Shown here: in pieces, positions 1 through 8,545 of the stretch | Layout of the letters: each line of letters begins with the position of its first letter | Position numbering within the stretch: position 1 is the stretch's first letter | Source: Patescibacteria group bacterium | GTDB taxonomy: Bacteria; Patescibacteriota; Minisyncoccia; Minisyncoccales; JANBVM01 | Length of the DNA stretch: 32,462 bases | NCBI GenBank assembly: GCA_024239015.1 | Contig: JANBVM010000003.1 | Location: 1-32,462 of the forward strand | Reading direction: 5' to 3' | The notes under the pieces: generated by a model | Told to the model about the DNA's origin: nothing | Database searches by the model: none | The model's input: only the letters and a program-made list of their open reading frames with translations | Program-made: the position numbers and the translations under genes

Positions 1-1
1 T

Positions 2-337
2 TGGCTTTTCAATAAGAACTTTGACATAGCCTATATAAGAACAATGATTTTTGCTGCTCTATCTATTGATTCTCTTTTTTATGTTTTTTCTTGCAAGAGC
101 TTGAGACGTAACTTATGGCATATTAACCCTTTTTCAAATAAGTTTTTGATTGGAGCTTTAATGGTTGGAGTTGTAATGCTGGTCTCAGCTATTTATCTTC
201 CTCTGTTCCAAACGCTTTTAAAAACGGTATCTCTTAATTTTCAGGACTGGCTAATTATTATTGGAGTAGGCCTTATTAATATGATTTTAATCGAAGCTAC
301 TAAGTGGTATTTTATTGTTAAAAAAGAATATGTTTAA
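2..337 (+). CDS. P-type cation-transporting ATPase, C-terminal fragment (5' end outside window)
   Basis: The reading frame is open from the first bases of the window, so this is the 3' end of a longer gene. The visible 111 residues contain hydrophobic helices ending in a short basic tail. The pattern (an ...AYIRTMIFA... helix, a loop with LWHINPFSNK, then two more helices) is what I know from the C-terminal transmembrane block (Cation_ATPase_C) of P2-type Ca2+/Mg2+ ATPases. These enzymes pump cations across the membrane at the cost of ATP. The phosphorylation and nucleotide-binding domains would lie upstream and cannot be checked here. The stop overlaps the start of the next gene by 8 bases, which suggests one transcription unit of membrane transporters. 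The ATG at 44 is internal and not the true start. Confidence 0.75.
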   Translation, partial: WLFNKNFDIAYIRTMIFAALSIDSLFYVFSCKSLRRNLWHINPFSNKFLIGALMVGVVMLVSAIYLPLFQTLLKTVSLNFQDWLIIIGVGLINMILIEATKWYFIVKKEYV

Positions 338-1484
338 GAAATTAATTCTTCCAATAGCTACTCTTTCTGGCACTATTGTGGGTGTGGGTGTTTTTTCTTT
401 ACCTTATATAACCTTGAAAGTAGGACTTTTACCAATGCTCATTTATTTTTTAATCTTGGGAACCTTGGTGATTTTAATTCATCTATTCTTTGGAGAATTA
501 GCTTTAGTTACTCCTGATTTCAAAAGATTGCCGGGCTTTGCTAAATTTCATTTGGGAGCTTTAGGTGGACAAATAGCTTCAATTTCTGCTATTTTGGGGG
601 GCTTTGGGGCAATTCTGGCCTATCTGATTGTTGGAGGAAGATTTTTAGAGAGTTTGCTTTCTCCAACCTTTGGAGGAAACAATCTTTTATATACTATCTC
701 TTACTTTGCCTTTGGAGCTATTTTAATTTTCTTTGGAATAAAAATTATAGCTAAAATAGAGTTTTTAGCATTGATTCTTTTTATTTTTGCTTTATTGGCT
801 ATTTTTTTCCGTAGTTATTCAATTATTGAAATAGGGAATTTCATGCTTTTTCCAGTGGGTTCAGTTTCAGGCATTGATACAGCAACTCTCTTTTTACCCT
901 ATGGAGCAGTCCTTTTTTCTCTTTGGGGAGCATCTTTAATTCCTGAAATAGAAGAGATGTTGGGGAAGAACAAGAAATTACTATCCAAGATACTTGTTAT
1001 AGCTACCTTAATCCCAATAATAATTTATCTCTTTTTTATTTATTTAATTTTAGGTATTACTGGAGTCCAAACTACAGAATCAGCCTTAACTGGCTTGCAG
1101 GATTATTTGGGAAACGGAATAGTGGTTCTAGCCCTTATCTTTGGTTTATTAGCTACCTTTACCTCTTTTATCGTTCTGGGCTTAACTTTGAAAAAGATTT
1201 TTTGGTATGATCTAAAGATAGGAAAGAATTTATCTTGGGCACTTACATGTTCTGTCCCTTTGATCCTTTTCTTAGCAGGTGTCAAAAGCTTCATTAAAGT
1301 GATAGGCTTGGTGGGTGGAGTAATGTTAGGAATCAACGGTATCTTGATCTTATTGATGTATCAAAAGTTTATTTCTAATCAGGCAGAGGGAGCAAAGCCT
1401 AAAAAAATTAGATTTCTAATATTACCTCTAATCTCGATCTTTGTTATTGGAATATTTTATGAAATATTTTACTTTTTAAGATAA
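330..1484 (+). CDS. amino-acid permease-like membrane transporter (APC superfamily, aromatic amino-acid/HAAAP-like)
   Basis: The product has about 384 residues and roughly 11 hydrophobic helices. Near the N-terminus it has the glycine-rich unwound-helix pattern SGTIVGVGVFSLPY, typical of the first helix of APC-fold permeases, where the broken helix contacts the substrate amino group. Later helices (GAVLFSLWGASLIPEIEEM) resemble the tryptophan/tyrosine permease group. I chose ATG 330 rather than TTG 315 because the permease motif begins right after it and the ATG overlaps the upstream stop by only 8 bases. Its stop codon overlaps the next ATG by one base, so it is probably co-transcribed with the exchanger downstream. 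The substrate cannot be read from the sequence; amino-acid uptake would suit an auxotrophic CPR cell, but that is inference. Confidence 0.75.
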   Translation: MFKKLILPIATLSGTIVGVGVFSLPYITLKVGLLPMLIYFLILGTLVILIHLFFGELALVTPDFKRLPGFAKFHLGALGGQIASISAILGGFGAILAYLIVGGRFLESLLSPTFGGNNLLYTISYFAFGAILIFFGIKIIAKIEFLALILFIFALLAIFFRSYSIIEIGNFMLFPVGSVSGIDTATLFLPYGAVLFSLWGASLIPEIEEMLGKNKKLLSKILVIATLIPIIIYLFFIYLILGITGVQTTESALTGLQDYLGNGIVVLALIFGLLATFTSFIVLGLTLKKIFWYDLKIGKNLSWALTCSVPLILFLAGVKSFIKVIGLVGGVMLGINGILILLMYQKFISNQAEGAKPKKIRFLILPLISIFVIGIFYEIFYFLR

Positions 1485-2449
1485 TGGCTTTAATAATCTG
1501 GTTTTACATTTTAATCTTCATTCTTTCTTCCCTAGCCTTGGTTCAGTCTGGGGTATGGGTAATCAGAGTTTTAAATAGGATAGCTGAATTTTTAGGGTGG
1601 AGAGAGTTTGTGGTGGCTTCCGTCCTAATGAGTTTTGCAACTTCTTTGCCTGAAATTTTCATTGGTATTACCTCAGCCCTAGCTAAAAAGCCTGAACTTG
1701 CCTTCGGGGTTATTATTGGCTCTAACATAATTAATCTAACCTTAGTAATAGGAATTGGGGTTTTGGTTGCAAAGGGGTTAAGATTCGAAAGCAAAATCAT
1801 ACAAAGATCTTCTCTCTACGCTGGTCTGTACGGTATTTTACCTCTTGTTTTAATCCTCGATGGTAAAATTTCTCGACCAGATGGAGTCATTTTACTTTTG
1901 GCTCTAGCCTTTTATTTTTTCCAGCTCCTATCTCAAGAAAGGAAGTTTACCAAAATCTTTTCTAACCAGAATCAAAAAGGGTGGTCTCATTTCAAACTAT
2001 TTCTAAAAGATTTATTTGTTTTTTGGATAGCAATCGGTTTCTTGTTATTAAGTTCAGAAGGAATTATTTTTGCAGCTTCAAGGATAGCTGTTACTTTTAA
2101 CATATCCTTGGTAATCATCGGGGCTATCTTAGTAGCTTTTGGGACTTCTCTCCCCGAGCTAGTTGTTGAGATTAGGGCTGCTCAAGCAGGCCGCAAGAAA
2201 ACGATTCTGGGAAATATAATGGGTTCAGTAATAGTTAATTCTGCCCTTGTCTTGGGTTTAGTAGCTATAATTTCACCCTTTGAGATTACTAATTTTTCAC
2301 CCTACTTAATAGGAATCATTTTTACCGTAGTCACTTCTCTATTTTTTGTTCTTTTTGCCAAAACCGATAGTAAAATTACCGAAAGGGAGGCTATATTCTT
2401 AATTGGTATTTATATCATTTTCTTCTTAGCCCAGATTACCGTAGGGTAA
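1484..2449 (+). CDS. CaCA-family Na+/Ca2+ (or cation/H+) exchanger
   Basis: The 321-residue membrane protein has the two inverted alpha repeats that define the calcium:cation antiporter family. Repeat 1 lies at about residues 46-90 with SFATSLPEIFIG and GSNIINLTLV. Repeat 2 lies at about 215-260 with AFGTSLPELVVEI and GSVIVNSALV. The acidic residues in the two SLPE motifs are the ion ligands in the family. About ten helices are visible, and length is normal for bacterial YrbG-like exchangers. It likely extrudes Ca2+ in exchange for Na+ or H+. The start codon shares its A with the upstream stop, and the upstream neighbour but one is a P-type ATPase fragment, so this looks like a small ion/solute transport operon. 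Confidence 0.88.
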   Translation: MALIIWFYILIFILSSLALVQSGVWVIRVLNRIAEFLGWREFVVASVLMSFATSLPEIFIGITSALAKKPELAFGVIIGSNIINLTLVIGIGVLVAKGLRFESKIIQRSSLYAGLYGILPLVLILDGKISRPDGVILLLALAFYFFQLLSQERKFTKIFSNQNQKGWSHFKLFLKDLFVFWIAIGFLLLSSEGIIFAASRIAVTFNISLVIIGAILVAFGTSLPELVVEIRAAQAGRKKTILGNIMGSVIVNSALVLGLVAIISPFEITNFSPYLIGIIFTVVTSLFFVLFAKTDSKITEREAIFLIGIYIIFFLAQITVG

Positions 2450-2484
2450 TTGACTTTAATCAAATATTAAGATAAATTTAAGCA

Positions 2485-3477
2485 ATGAACGAGCTTTTTT
2501 TTATCTCATTTGTTATTTTACTAGGCGGAGGAATAGTTGGAACTTTTATCTTTTTGAACAGAAAATCAAGTTCTGATAAAACACAAAATGAGTCTATTAG
2601 AGATTTGGAGAGACGCCTGACTGACCTGATGATAAAACAGATGAAAGAAGTCAGAGATAGTCAGGGAGGAGCATCAAGAGCCCTCCACGACCAGATAAGG
2701 TCGTTTACAAAAGAAACGATTCAGATTAGAGAAGGTTTAAAGCAAATTCAAGAAAAGGTGCAAGATGTTTCCTCTTTCCAGGAAATCTTTAAGTCTCCCA
2801 AACTCAGAGGACAATGGGGAGAAGCTTCTTTAGAACACATCCTAACCCAACACTTTCCTCAAGAGCTTTGGATCCGCCAGCACAGTTTTTCTTCAGGGCA
2901 GCAAGTGGATATGGCTCTAAAGCTTCCCAATGGTAAAATATTGCCAATTGACTCAAAGTTCTCTTCAGATAATTTCCAAAGGATGCTTCATTCAACCACT
3001 GATGACGAGAGAAGTCTTCATGAAAAAAGCTTTCTCTCTGATTTAAAACTGAGGGTTGATGAAATATCTTCAAAGTATGTTTTACCCTCAGAAGGGACAG
3101 TAGATTTTGCCTTAATGTATATTCCAGCCGAAGCCATTTATTACGAGATAATGTTTAATTTGAGGGAAAAAGATGTGGCCTCTTATGCCTGGAAGAATAA
3201 GATTATTTTAACTTCTCCCAACACAATTTATCTGACTCTGAGAACTATTGAGCACTGGTTCAGAGACACCCAAGTCTCAAAGCAGACTCAAGAAATCTTA
3301 AAGAGATTAAGCAGGATTAATCAGGATGCTGGGAAACTGATGAAAAATTTTGGCAGGCTCGGCACCCATTTAAAAAACACGGTTTCTGCCTATGACAGCT
3401 CGGAAAAAAGACTTGGTTTATTCTCAGGTAGGGTCGAGAAATTATTAGACATGAAAAAGACAAAAAAATTAAAATAA
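2485..3477 (+). CDS. rmuC: RmuC-family DNA recombination protein
   Basis: The 330-residue protein has an N-terminal membrane anchor (about residues 4-24), a charged coiled-coil region (about 35-95) and the conserved RmuC domain from about 100 to 315. Landmarks are the segments SPKLRGQWGEASLEHIL, LPIDSKFS and YIPAEAIYYEI. RmuC proteins have a restriction-endonuclease-like core and limit inverted-repeat or repeat-mediated rearrangement in E. coli; the exact biochemical activity is not settled. It is shorter than E. coli RmuC, mainly through a reduced coiled coil, as usual in streamlined genomes. It sits 35 bases after the exchanger and 7 bases before rplU, so co-transcription with the ribosomal protein is likely. 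Confidence 0.9.
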   Translation: MNELFFISFVILLGGGIVGTFIFLNRKSSSDKTQNESIRDLERRLTDLMIKQMKEVRDSQGGASRALHDQIRSFTKETIQIREGLKQIQEKVQDVSSFQEIFKSPKLRGQWGEASLEHILTQHFPQELWIRQHSFSSGQQVDMALKLPNGKILPIDSKFSSDNFQRMLHSTTDDERSLHEKSFLSDLKLRVDEISSKYVLPSEGTVDFALMYIPAEAIYYEIMFNLREKDVASYAWKNKIILTSPNTIYLTLRTIEHWFRDTQVSKQTQEILKRLSRINQDAGKLMKNFGRLGTHLKNTVSAYDSSEKRLGLFSGRVEKLLDMKKTKKLK

Positions 3478-3484
3478 AATCAAT

Positions 3485-3799
3485 ATGTTTGCAGTTATAA
3501 AAACCGGGGGTAAACAATATATTGTCAGCCCTGGAGATAAAATAAAAATAGAGAAATTAGATAAAAAGGAGGGACAGGAAACAACCTTCAAAGAGGTTTT
3601 ATTATTGCAAAAAGGTAAAAAATTGGAGGTTGGAACACCCTTAGTTAAAAAAGCAAAGGTGGTAGGGAAAGTAATCAAGCAAGATAAGCATAAAAAGGTG
3701 ATTATCTTTAAATTCAGGGCCAGCAAAAGGTACAAGGTAAAAAAGGGTCACAGACAGTCCTTCACAGAGGTAGAGATAACTAAAATAGAGATAGAATAA
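3485..3799 (+). CDS. rplU: 50S ribosomal protein L21
   Basis: The 104-residue basic protein starts MFAVIKTGGKQY, the classic L21 N-terminus. It contains the C-terminal signature region KFRASKRYKVKKGHRQSFTEV, which binds 23S rRNA. Length matches bacterial L21 (about 103). In most bacteria rplU is followed by rpmA (L27) and then obg. Here the next gene is a convergent recR, and obg lies about 27 kb away at 30272-31210, so the usual rplU-rpmA-obg block is split and L27 is not in this window. Confidence 0.97.
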   Translation: MFAVIKTGGKQYIVSPGDKIKIEKLDKKEGQETTFKEVLLLQKGKKLEVGTPLVKKAKVVGKVIKQDKHKKVIIFKFRASKRYKVKKGHRQSFTEVEITKIEIE

Positions 3800-3805
3800 C
3801 AATAG

Positions 3806-3842
3806 GTTTATTCACAGAATGAATATCAGGGCTTTTTTTTTA
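3806..3842 (+). terminator. weak rho-independent-like terminator after rplU
   Basis: A short inverted repeat (TATTC ... GAATA) is followed by a run of nine to ten T residues before the convergent recR end. The stem is weak, so the T-run is the main evidence. Confidence 0.35.
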
Positions 3843-4439
3843 TTTCCTTCCTTCTAGAGCGCTTTTTAAGGTTTCTTCGTCAGCATATTCCAGTTCACCG
3901 CCAACTGGTAATCCTCGACCCAAACGAGTAATTTTTTTATTTAAAGGCGCTAAAATCCTTTCTATATACAAAGCTGTTGCTTCACCCTCAGTATTAGGAT
4001 TGGTAGCAATAATGATTTCTTGAATTCCCGGGTCTTTTTTAAGCCTTTCTTTTAATTCTTTAAATCTTAATTTCTCAATGTCTTTTTTCCTTAGAGCTGA
4101 AACTGTACCTCCTAAAATAAAGTAAAGCCCTTTATATATTTTTAATTTTTCAAGAGCCATTAAGTCTGGATCTTTTGAAACAATACAGAGTAGTTTTTTG
4201 TCTCGGCCAGAGTTAGAACAGATTTCACAAATTTCAGCTTCTGCCTCAAAGGTATTAAAACACAAAGAACAAGTCTTTATATTCTTTTTAAGGTCAGAAA
4301 TAGAAGAGACTAATCTATCAACATCCTCGTCTTTGGCTTTTAAAAGATAAAAAACAAATCGGGCAGCTGTTCTAGGCCCGATGGTTGGAAATTTAGAAAA
4401 TGATTCAATTAATTTTTGAATGCTTCTTGGGTAATTCAT
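3840..4439 (-). CDS. recR: recombination mediator protein RecR
   Basis: The 199-residue protein has the full RecR architecture: an N-terminal helix-hairpin-helix region (SKFPTIGPRTAARFVFYLL), a four-cysteine zinc finger (CSLCFNTF...CEICSN, about residues 57-78), and a Toprim domain (LLCIVSKDPDLMALEK through IIIATNPNTEGEATALYI). With RecO and RecF it helps load RecA onto SSB-coated gaps. Length equals that of E. coli RecR (201). It lies 8 bases downstream of dnaB on the same strand, so the two replication/repair genes probably share a transcript from the promoter at about 5810-5838. Confidence 0.97.
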   Translation of the reverse strand: MNYPRSIQKLIESFSKFPTIGPRTAARFVFYLLKAKDEDVDRLVSSISDLKKNIKTCSLCFNTFEAEAEICEICSNSGRDKKLLCIVSKDPDLMALEKLKIYKGLYFILGGTVSALRKKDIEKLRFKELKERLKKDPGIQEIIIATNPNTEGEATALYIERILAPLNKKITRLGRGLPVGGELEYADEETLKSALEGRK

Positions 4440-4447
4440 AAAAATGT

Positions 4448-5800
4448 CTAAGCATCGTGAGATTTGTCTAAAGTTCTAAAGGTTACTCTTCTTTCATCAA
4501 AATAAAGCTCAACTCTTCCAATAGGTCCATTTCTATGTTTGGCAATAATCAAATCAGCTATATTCTTCCTTGCGGTTTCAGGTCGATAACGATCCTCACG
4601 GTAAATGAACAAAACTACGTCTGCATCCTGTTCAATTGTGCCAGACTGTCTTAGGTCAGACAACCTTGGAATCTGAGGAGATCTTTGTTCAACGGCTCGG
4701 GACAATTGAGAAACAACCAAAACTGGAATATCAATCTCTCTGGCCAAACCTTTCAAAGCCCTGGAATTCTCTGAAACCTGTTGCACTGGGTTAGCGTTTG
4801 GGTTCATGGGTTCCATTAATTGTAAGTAGTCAACAATAATTAATCCCAACCCTTTTTCCATTTGCAGCCTTCGACACATAGCTTTCATTTGCAATACGGT
4901 ATAAGAGAAAGCGTCATTAACATAGATTGGAGCTTCAGATAAAAGTCCCATGGCTTGTTGTATTTTACTGAAATCATCTTCATCGCCTTCTTCAGAAAGC
5001 CTGCCTGTTCTTAATCTCCACAAATCAACTCCAGAGACGCTGGCAATCAATCTATCGACTACCTGATCTTTTGACATTTCTAAAGAAAATAGTCCCACTG
5101 GAATTTTCTGATTAACTGAGATATTAAGAGCTAAGTTGATAGCTAGGGCTGACTTTCCTAGAGATGGACGAGCGGCTAGAATTATCAGGTCTGACTTTTG
5201 GAGACCAGCTAAAATATTGTCTAGGTCGGGAAAACCAGTGGCTAATCCTCTCAAGCCTGTTTTGTGTTTTGATAGATTATCAATTCTTTCAAAAGCTTGT
5301 TCTAGAGAGTCTTTTACTAGTGTGAATTCTTGGGAAAGACTTCTTTGGGCAATGCTGAAGATCCTTCTTTCAGCTTTATCTAAAACATTGTCTACGTCTT
5401 CTGCTTCATCATAGCCCAAGCCTTCTATTTCCTGAGAAGCTGATATTAGGTCTCTCAGAATCTTTTTTCGATGAACAATTTTGGCATAATTTAAGGTATG
5501 AGCTGCAGTAGGAACAGAATTTACTACTTCAGTTATATAGCTATTTCCTCCAATTCCTTCTAATCGATTCTCTTCTTTTAATCGATTTGAAACTGACAAG
5601 AAATCAATTGGTTCATTGTTTCCAAAGAGCTTCAAGCAAGCCTCATAGATTCTTTGGTGGTCTTTACGGTAAAAATCATCTGGTCTCAAAAAATCAGCCA
5701 CCTTAACAATAGCTTCTTTATCAAGCATTAGGCAGCCTAACAAAGATTGTTCAGCCTCAATTGATTGGGGAGGTAATTTTTTTGGTAAATCACTAGCCAT
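4448..5800 (-). CDS. dnaB: replicative DNA helicase DnaB
   Basis: The 450-residue protein begins with the DnaB N-terminal collar domain (PPQSIEAEQSLLGCLMLD) and continues with the RecA-like motor. Walker A is AARPSLGKSA (residues 209-218), Walker B is the LGLIIVDYLQLM segment, and the QSGTIEQDADVV and arginine-finger regions follow. Length is normal and there is no intein at the P-loop. It unwinds the replication fork as a hexamer. The gene is divergent from the glycosyltransferase gene across a 91-base spacer that carries overlapping promoters, and is followed closely by recR. Confidence 0.97.
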   Translation of the reverse strand: MASDLPKKLPPQSIEAEQSLLGCLMLDKEAIVKVADFLRPDDFYRKDHQRIYEACLKLFGNNEPIDFLSVSNRLKEENRLEGIGGNSYITEVVNSVPTAAHTLNYAKIVHRKKILRDLISASQEIEGLGYDEAEDVDNVLDKAERRIFSIAQRSLSQEFTLVKDSLEQAFERIDNLSKHKTGLRGLATGFPDLDNILAGLQKSDLIILAARPSLGKSALAINLALNISVNQKIPVGLFSLEMSKDQVVDRLIASVSGVDLWRLRTGRLSEEGDEDDFSKIQQAMGLLSEAPIYVNDAFSYTVLQMKAMCRRLQMEKGLGLIIVDYLQLMEPMNPNANPVQQVSENSRALKGLAREIDIPVLVVSQLSRAVEQRSPQIPRLSDLRQSGTIEQDADVVLFIYREDRYRPETARKNIADLIIAKHRNGPIGRVELYFDERRVTFRTLDKSHDA

Positions 5801-5809
5801 ACTATACTC

Positions 5810-5838
5810 AATTTACCCCAACAACTTAAGATTGGCAA
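5810..5838 (-). promoter_or_regulatory. predicted sigma70-type promoter for dnaB-recR
   Basis: Read on the minus strand, TTGCCA (plus 5833-5838) and TAAATT (plus 5810-5815) are separated by exactly 17 bases and sit just upstream of the dnaB ATG at 5800. The -35 matches consensus at 5/6, the -10 at 4/6. Confidence 0.45.
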
Positions 5839-5860
5839 GTTTTTGACTCTCTGCTAGAAT
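5832..5860 (+). promoter_or_regulatory. predicted sigma70-type promoter for the glycosyltransferase gene
   Basis: TTGGCA (5832-5837) and TAGAAT (5855-5860) are separated by 17 bases, 31 bases before the chosen ATG at 5892. Both boxes match consensus at 5/6. The -35 overlaps the -35 of the divergent dnaB promoter almost completely, so the two promoters probably compete for polymerase. Confidence 0.55.
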
Positions 5861-5891
5861 AAACGAATTATTGGTAATAATTTGTAGAATT

Positions 5892-7118
5892 ATGAAGGTT
5901 GGTTTAATTTGCTTTCATTCTTTTTTAAACCCAGGCGGGGTAAAAAGGCACGTTTTGGATCTTCACAAAGAGCTGAAGAAAAGGGATGTAGAAACAAAAA
6001 TCATTATTCCAAGAAGGAAAAGGTCAGAAAGCTATGGTAAAGACGTCATCTTATTAGGAACTTCTTTTCCAATTAATTTTACTGGCAGCCAAGCTGATTT
6101 TAATATACATTTTGATCCTATAGCTATTGAAAGAACTTTAAAAAAAGAAAAGTTTGATATTCTGCACTTTCATAATTTTGGGTTCCCCTCCATTTTACAA
6201 ATTTTAATCAGCCCTTCTGCTTCAAAATCTTTAAATGTTTTAACTTTTCATGCCAACATTAAAGGCAATGAGTTTTTAGAGAATTTTCCTGCACTTATAT
6301 ATTTTTCTAATAAAATCAGCCAATGGAAAATAGATGGAGTCATAGGGGTAGCTCCTTTAAATCTAGAATACTTTAGCCTCTACAGTGGGCTGAAGAAAGT
6401 AATCCCCAATGGAATAGATCTTGATAAGTTTAATATAAGTATTCCTAAAATCAAGAAGTTTTCTGACAAGAAGATTAATATGCTCTTTGTGGGTAGGATA
6501 GAAGAAAGAAAAGGTTTAATCTATTTACTTAAGGCTTTTAAAATCTTGCAGAAAAAATCCTCAAACCTAAGACTAATTATTGTTGGTGAAGGCCCTTTGG
6601 AAAAAGAATGTAAGAAATATGTAAAAGACAACGATTTAAAAGAAGTTGTTTTTGAGGGCCAAGTTCCAAAAAGTTTAGCTGGTTATTACAGAACAGCAGA
6701 TATTTTTATCAGTCCAGCTATTTTTGGAGAAAGCTTCGGTTTAGTGCTCTTGGAAGCCATGGCTTGTGGAGCTCCAGTAGTAGCTTTTGCTAATCAAGGA
6801 TACAAGTCTTTTTTAAAAGGAAAAGCGGCTGAACGATTCTTAGTGGAACCAAAAGATTACAAGGGTTTAGCTAGAAAAATCGAGGTTTTAGTTAACAGCC
6901 AAGGATTGAGAGAGAAGATTGCAAAAAAGCAATTCCAAGAAGCCAAGAAATATTCTTGGCCAAAAGTGACAAATCAAGTTTTAGATTTTTACAGAGTTTG
7001 CCAGGAAGCCAAAACAAAAAAGAGAAAAAACGGTTTTTCTCTTAAAAATATAGAAAGTAAGATTTTTGATATAGCCAATAAAGATGTTTCAAAATGGATA
7101 GATCGTATTGGAAAGTGA
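5892..7118 (+). CDS. glycosyltransferase family 4 (GT-B fold)
   Basis: The product from ATG 5892 has 408 residues. The N-terminus (MKVGLICFHSFLNPGGVKRH) has the GT4 glycine-rich acceptor-domain loop. The C-terminal half has the nucleotide-sugar domain: FVGRIEERKGLIYLLKAF, then the E-x7-E motif in PAIFGESFGLVLLEAM, whose glutamates contact the donor sugar. It probably adds a hexose to a lipid or surface glycan; donor and acceptor cannot be read. ATG 5892 is preferred over TTG 5871 because the beta-strand of the Rossmann fold begins right after it. About 40 C-terminal residues past the domain are basic and of unknown role. Confidence 0.88.
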   Translation: MKVGLICFHSFLNPGGVKRHVLDLHKELKKRDVETKIIIPRRKRSESYGKDVILLGTSFPINFTGSQADFNIHFDPIAIERTLKKEKFDILHFHNFGFPSILQILISPSASKSLNVLTFHANIKGNEFLENFPALIYFSNKISQWKIDGVIGVAPLNLEYFSLYSGLKKVIPNGIDLDKFNISIPKIKKFSDKKINMLFVGRIEERKGLIYLLKAFKILQKKSSNLRLIIVGEGPLEKECKKYVKDNDLKEVVFEGQVPKSLAGYYRTADIFISPAIFGESFGLVLLEAMACGAPVVAFANQGYKSFLKGKAAERFLVEPKDYKGLARKIEVLVNSQGLREKIAKKQFQEAKKYSWPKVTNQVLDFYRVCQEAKTKKRKNGFSLKNIESKIFDIANKDVSKWIDRIGK

Positions 7119-7127
7119 TTGTTTTCT

Positions 7128-8486
7128 TTAAATCTTATTGATTTTTGAACCCTCTTTTGTATCTTTAATTGAATATCCCAATTCTTTTATCTCCTTTCTT
7201 GCTCTGTCTGCTTTTTTCCAGTCATCCTTTTTTCGATATTCTTCTCTGATTTTAACCAAGTCTTTTATTTTTTTAGGAATGCTTGGTTTTTTAATTTTAG
7301 CTAAATTCAAGCCAAAAACTTTATCAAAATCTAAAATGATTTTGTATTTTTCTTCATTAGAAAGTTTTTTTGATTTTACTACATTCCACATTAAAGCTAG
7401 GGCTTTGGGCATGTCTAAATCATCATTAATGGATCTCAAGAACTTTTTTTGATAGCTCTGCATTATTTCGTTTCTTGCTGTTTGTTTTTTATTTCCTGTC
7501 TTTATTTCTATTACTTTCTGATAAAGATTATTTAAACTTTGTTCAGCTGACTTTAAGGATTTCCAGGTAAAATTCATCTTTGATCGATAATGAGCAGTTA
7601 AAAATAAGTAGCGTAAGGATAGGGGATTGAATCCTTTACTTTTAACCTCATGCATTTCAATGTAATTTCCTAACGACTTGCTCATCTTTTGGCCCTCAAT
7701 ATCCAAAAGGCCAGCGTGAAACCAATAATTAACAAATCTGACTTCATTAGCAGCTTCAGATTGAGCAATCTCATTCTCGTGATGGGGGAATTTTAAATCC
7801 ATTGCTCCTCCGTGAAGATCAATCGTCTTCCCTAAATACTTACTAGCCATCACCGAACACTCAATGTGCCATCCCGGTCTGCCCTTTCCCCATGGGCTTT
7901 TCCAATAAGGCTCTCCTTTCTTCCATCCTTTCCACAGGGCAAAGTCAGCGATATCTTTTTTTTCGTATTTATCGGTTTCTACTCTGGTGCCAGTTTTTGC
8001 TTTATCCAACTTAATGCCTGAGAGTTTTCCATAGTTTTTAAACTTGGAAACATCATAATATACAGATCCGTCTTTTTCCACATAACCATAATCTTTATTA
8101 ATTAAAGCCTGGGTCATTCGTATAATCCCAGGTACATGCTCGGTAACTTTAGGATACTTGTTAGCTGGAATAATATTTAGATCGGCAAGGTCTTTTAGGA
8201 AAAGGGGGGTATAACGATTAGCTAATTTTCTTATGGTGATATCGAGTTCATTTGCCTTTTTGATCATATCGTCATGAACGTCGGTAATGTTGAGAATGTG
8301 TTTCACTTTATAGCCGTTGTAGAGAAACATTCTTTTTAAGATGTCAAAATTTACGTAGCTTCGAGCATGACCTAAATGTCCCGGACCGTAAACAGTGGGT
8401 CCGCAAGTATACATACCTACCTGATTCTTTTTGATTGGTTTGAAAGTTTCTTTTTTTCGAGAAAGAGTGTTATAGATTTTAAGCAT
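7128..8486 (-). CDS. cysS: cysteinyl-tRNA synthetase
   Basis: The 452-residue class I synthetase has the zinc ligand C28 in TCGPTVYGPGHLGHAR and the HIGH-type motif HLGH (residues 37-40). Further zinc ligands lie in WHIECSVMA and HHENEIAQSEA, and the KMSKSLGN motif is intact. It charges tRNA-Cys in the cytoplasm. Length is close to the bacterial norm (about 460), with the C-terminal DALR region present. It is convergent with the glycosyltransferase gene (9-base gap) and divergent from the GtrA gene. A TATAGT -10-like box lies about 14 bases upstream of the ATG. Confidence 0.97.
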   Translation of the reverse strand: MLKIYNTLSRKKETFKPIKKNQVGMYTCGPTVYGPGHLGHARSYVNFDILKRMFLYNGYKVKHILNITDVHDDMIKKANELDITIRKLANRYTPLFLKDLADLNIIPANKYPKVTEHVPGIIRMTQALINKDYGYVEKDGSVYYDVSKFKNYGKLSGIKLDKAKTGTRVETDKYEKKDIADFALWKGWKKGEPYWKSPWGKGRPGWHIECSVMASKYLGKTIDLHGGAMDLKFPHHENEIAQSEAANEVRFVNYWFHAGLLDIEGQKMSKSLGNYIEMHEVKSKGFNPLSLRYLFLTAHYRSKMNFTWKSLKSAEQSLNNLYQKVIEIKTGNKKQTARNEIMQSYQKKFLRSINDDLDMPKALALMWNVVKSKKLSNEEKYKIILDFDKVFGLNLAKIKKPSIPKKIKDLVKIREEYRKKDDWKKADRARKEIKELGYSIKDTKEGSKINKI

Positions 8487-8545
8487 AATATAATTATTTT
8501 ACTATAGGTCTTCTTTTTTTTAAAGATTTATGATAGAATAAGTTT

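Noticed and set aside
3800-3840. rpmA (L27) after rplU
   Set aside because: Only 40 bases lie before the convergent recR end; no L27-like frame is present in the window.
4448-5800. Intein or intron in dnaB
   Set aside because: Length (450 residues) and motif spacing are normal and continuous.
5871-5891. TTG start giving 7 extra residues on the glycosyltransferase
   Set aside because: The Rossmann-fold strand starts right after ATG 5892 and the extra residues add nothing conserved.
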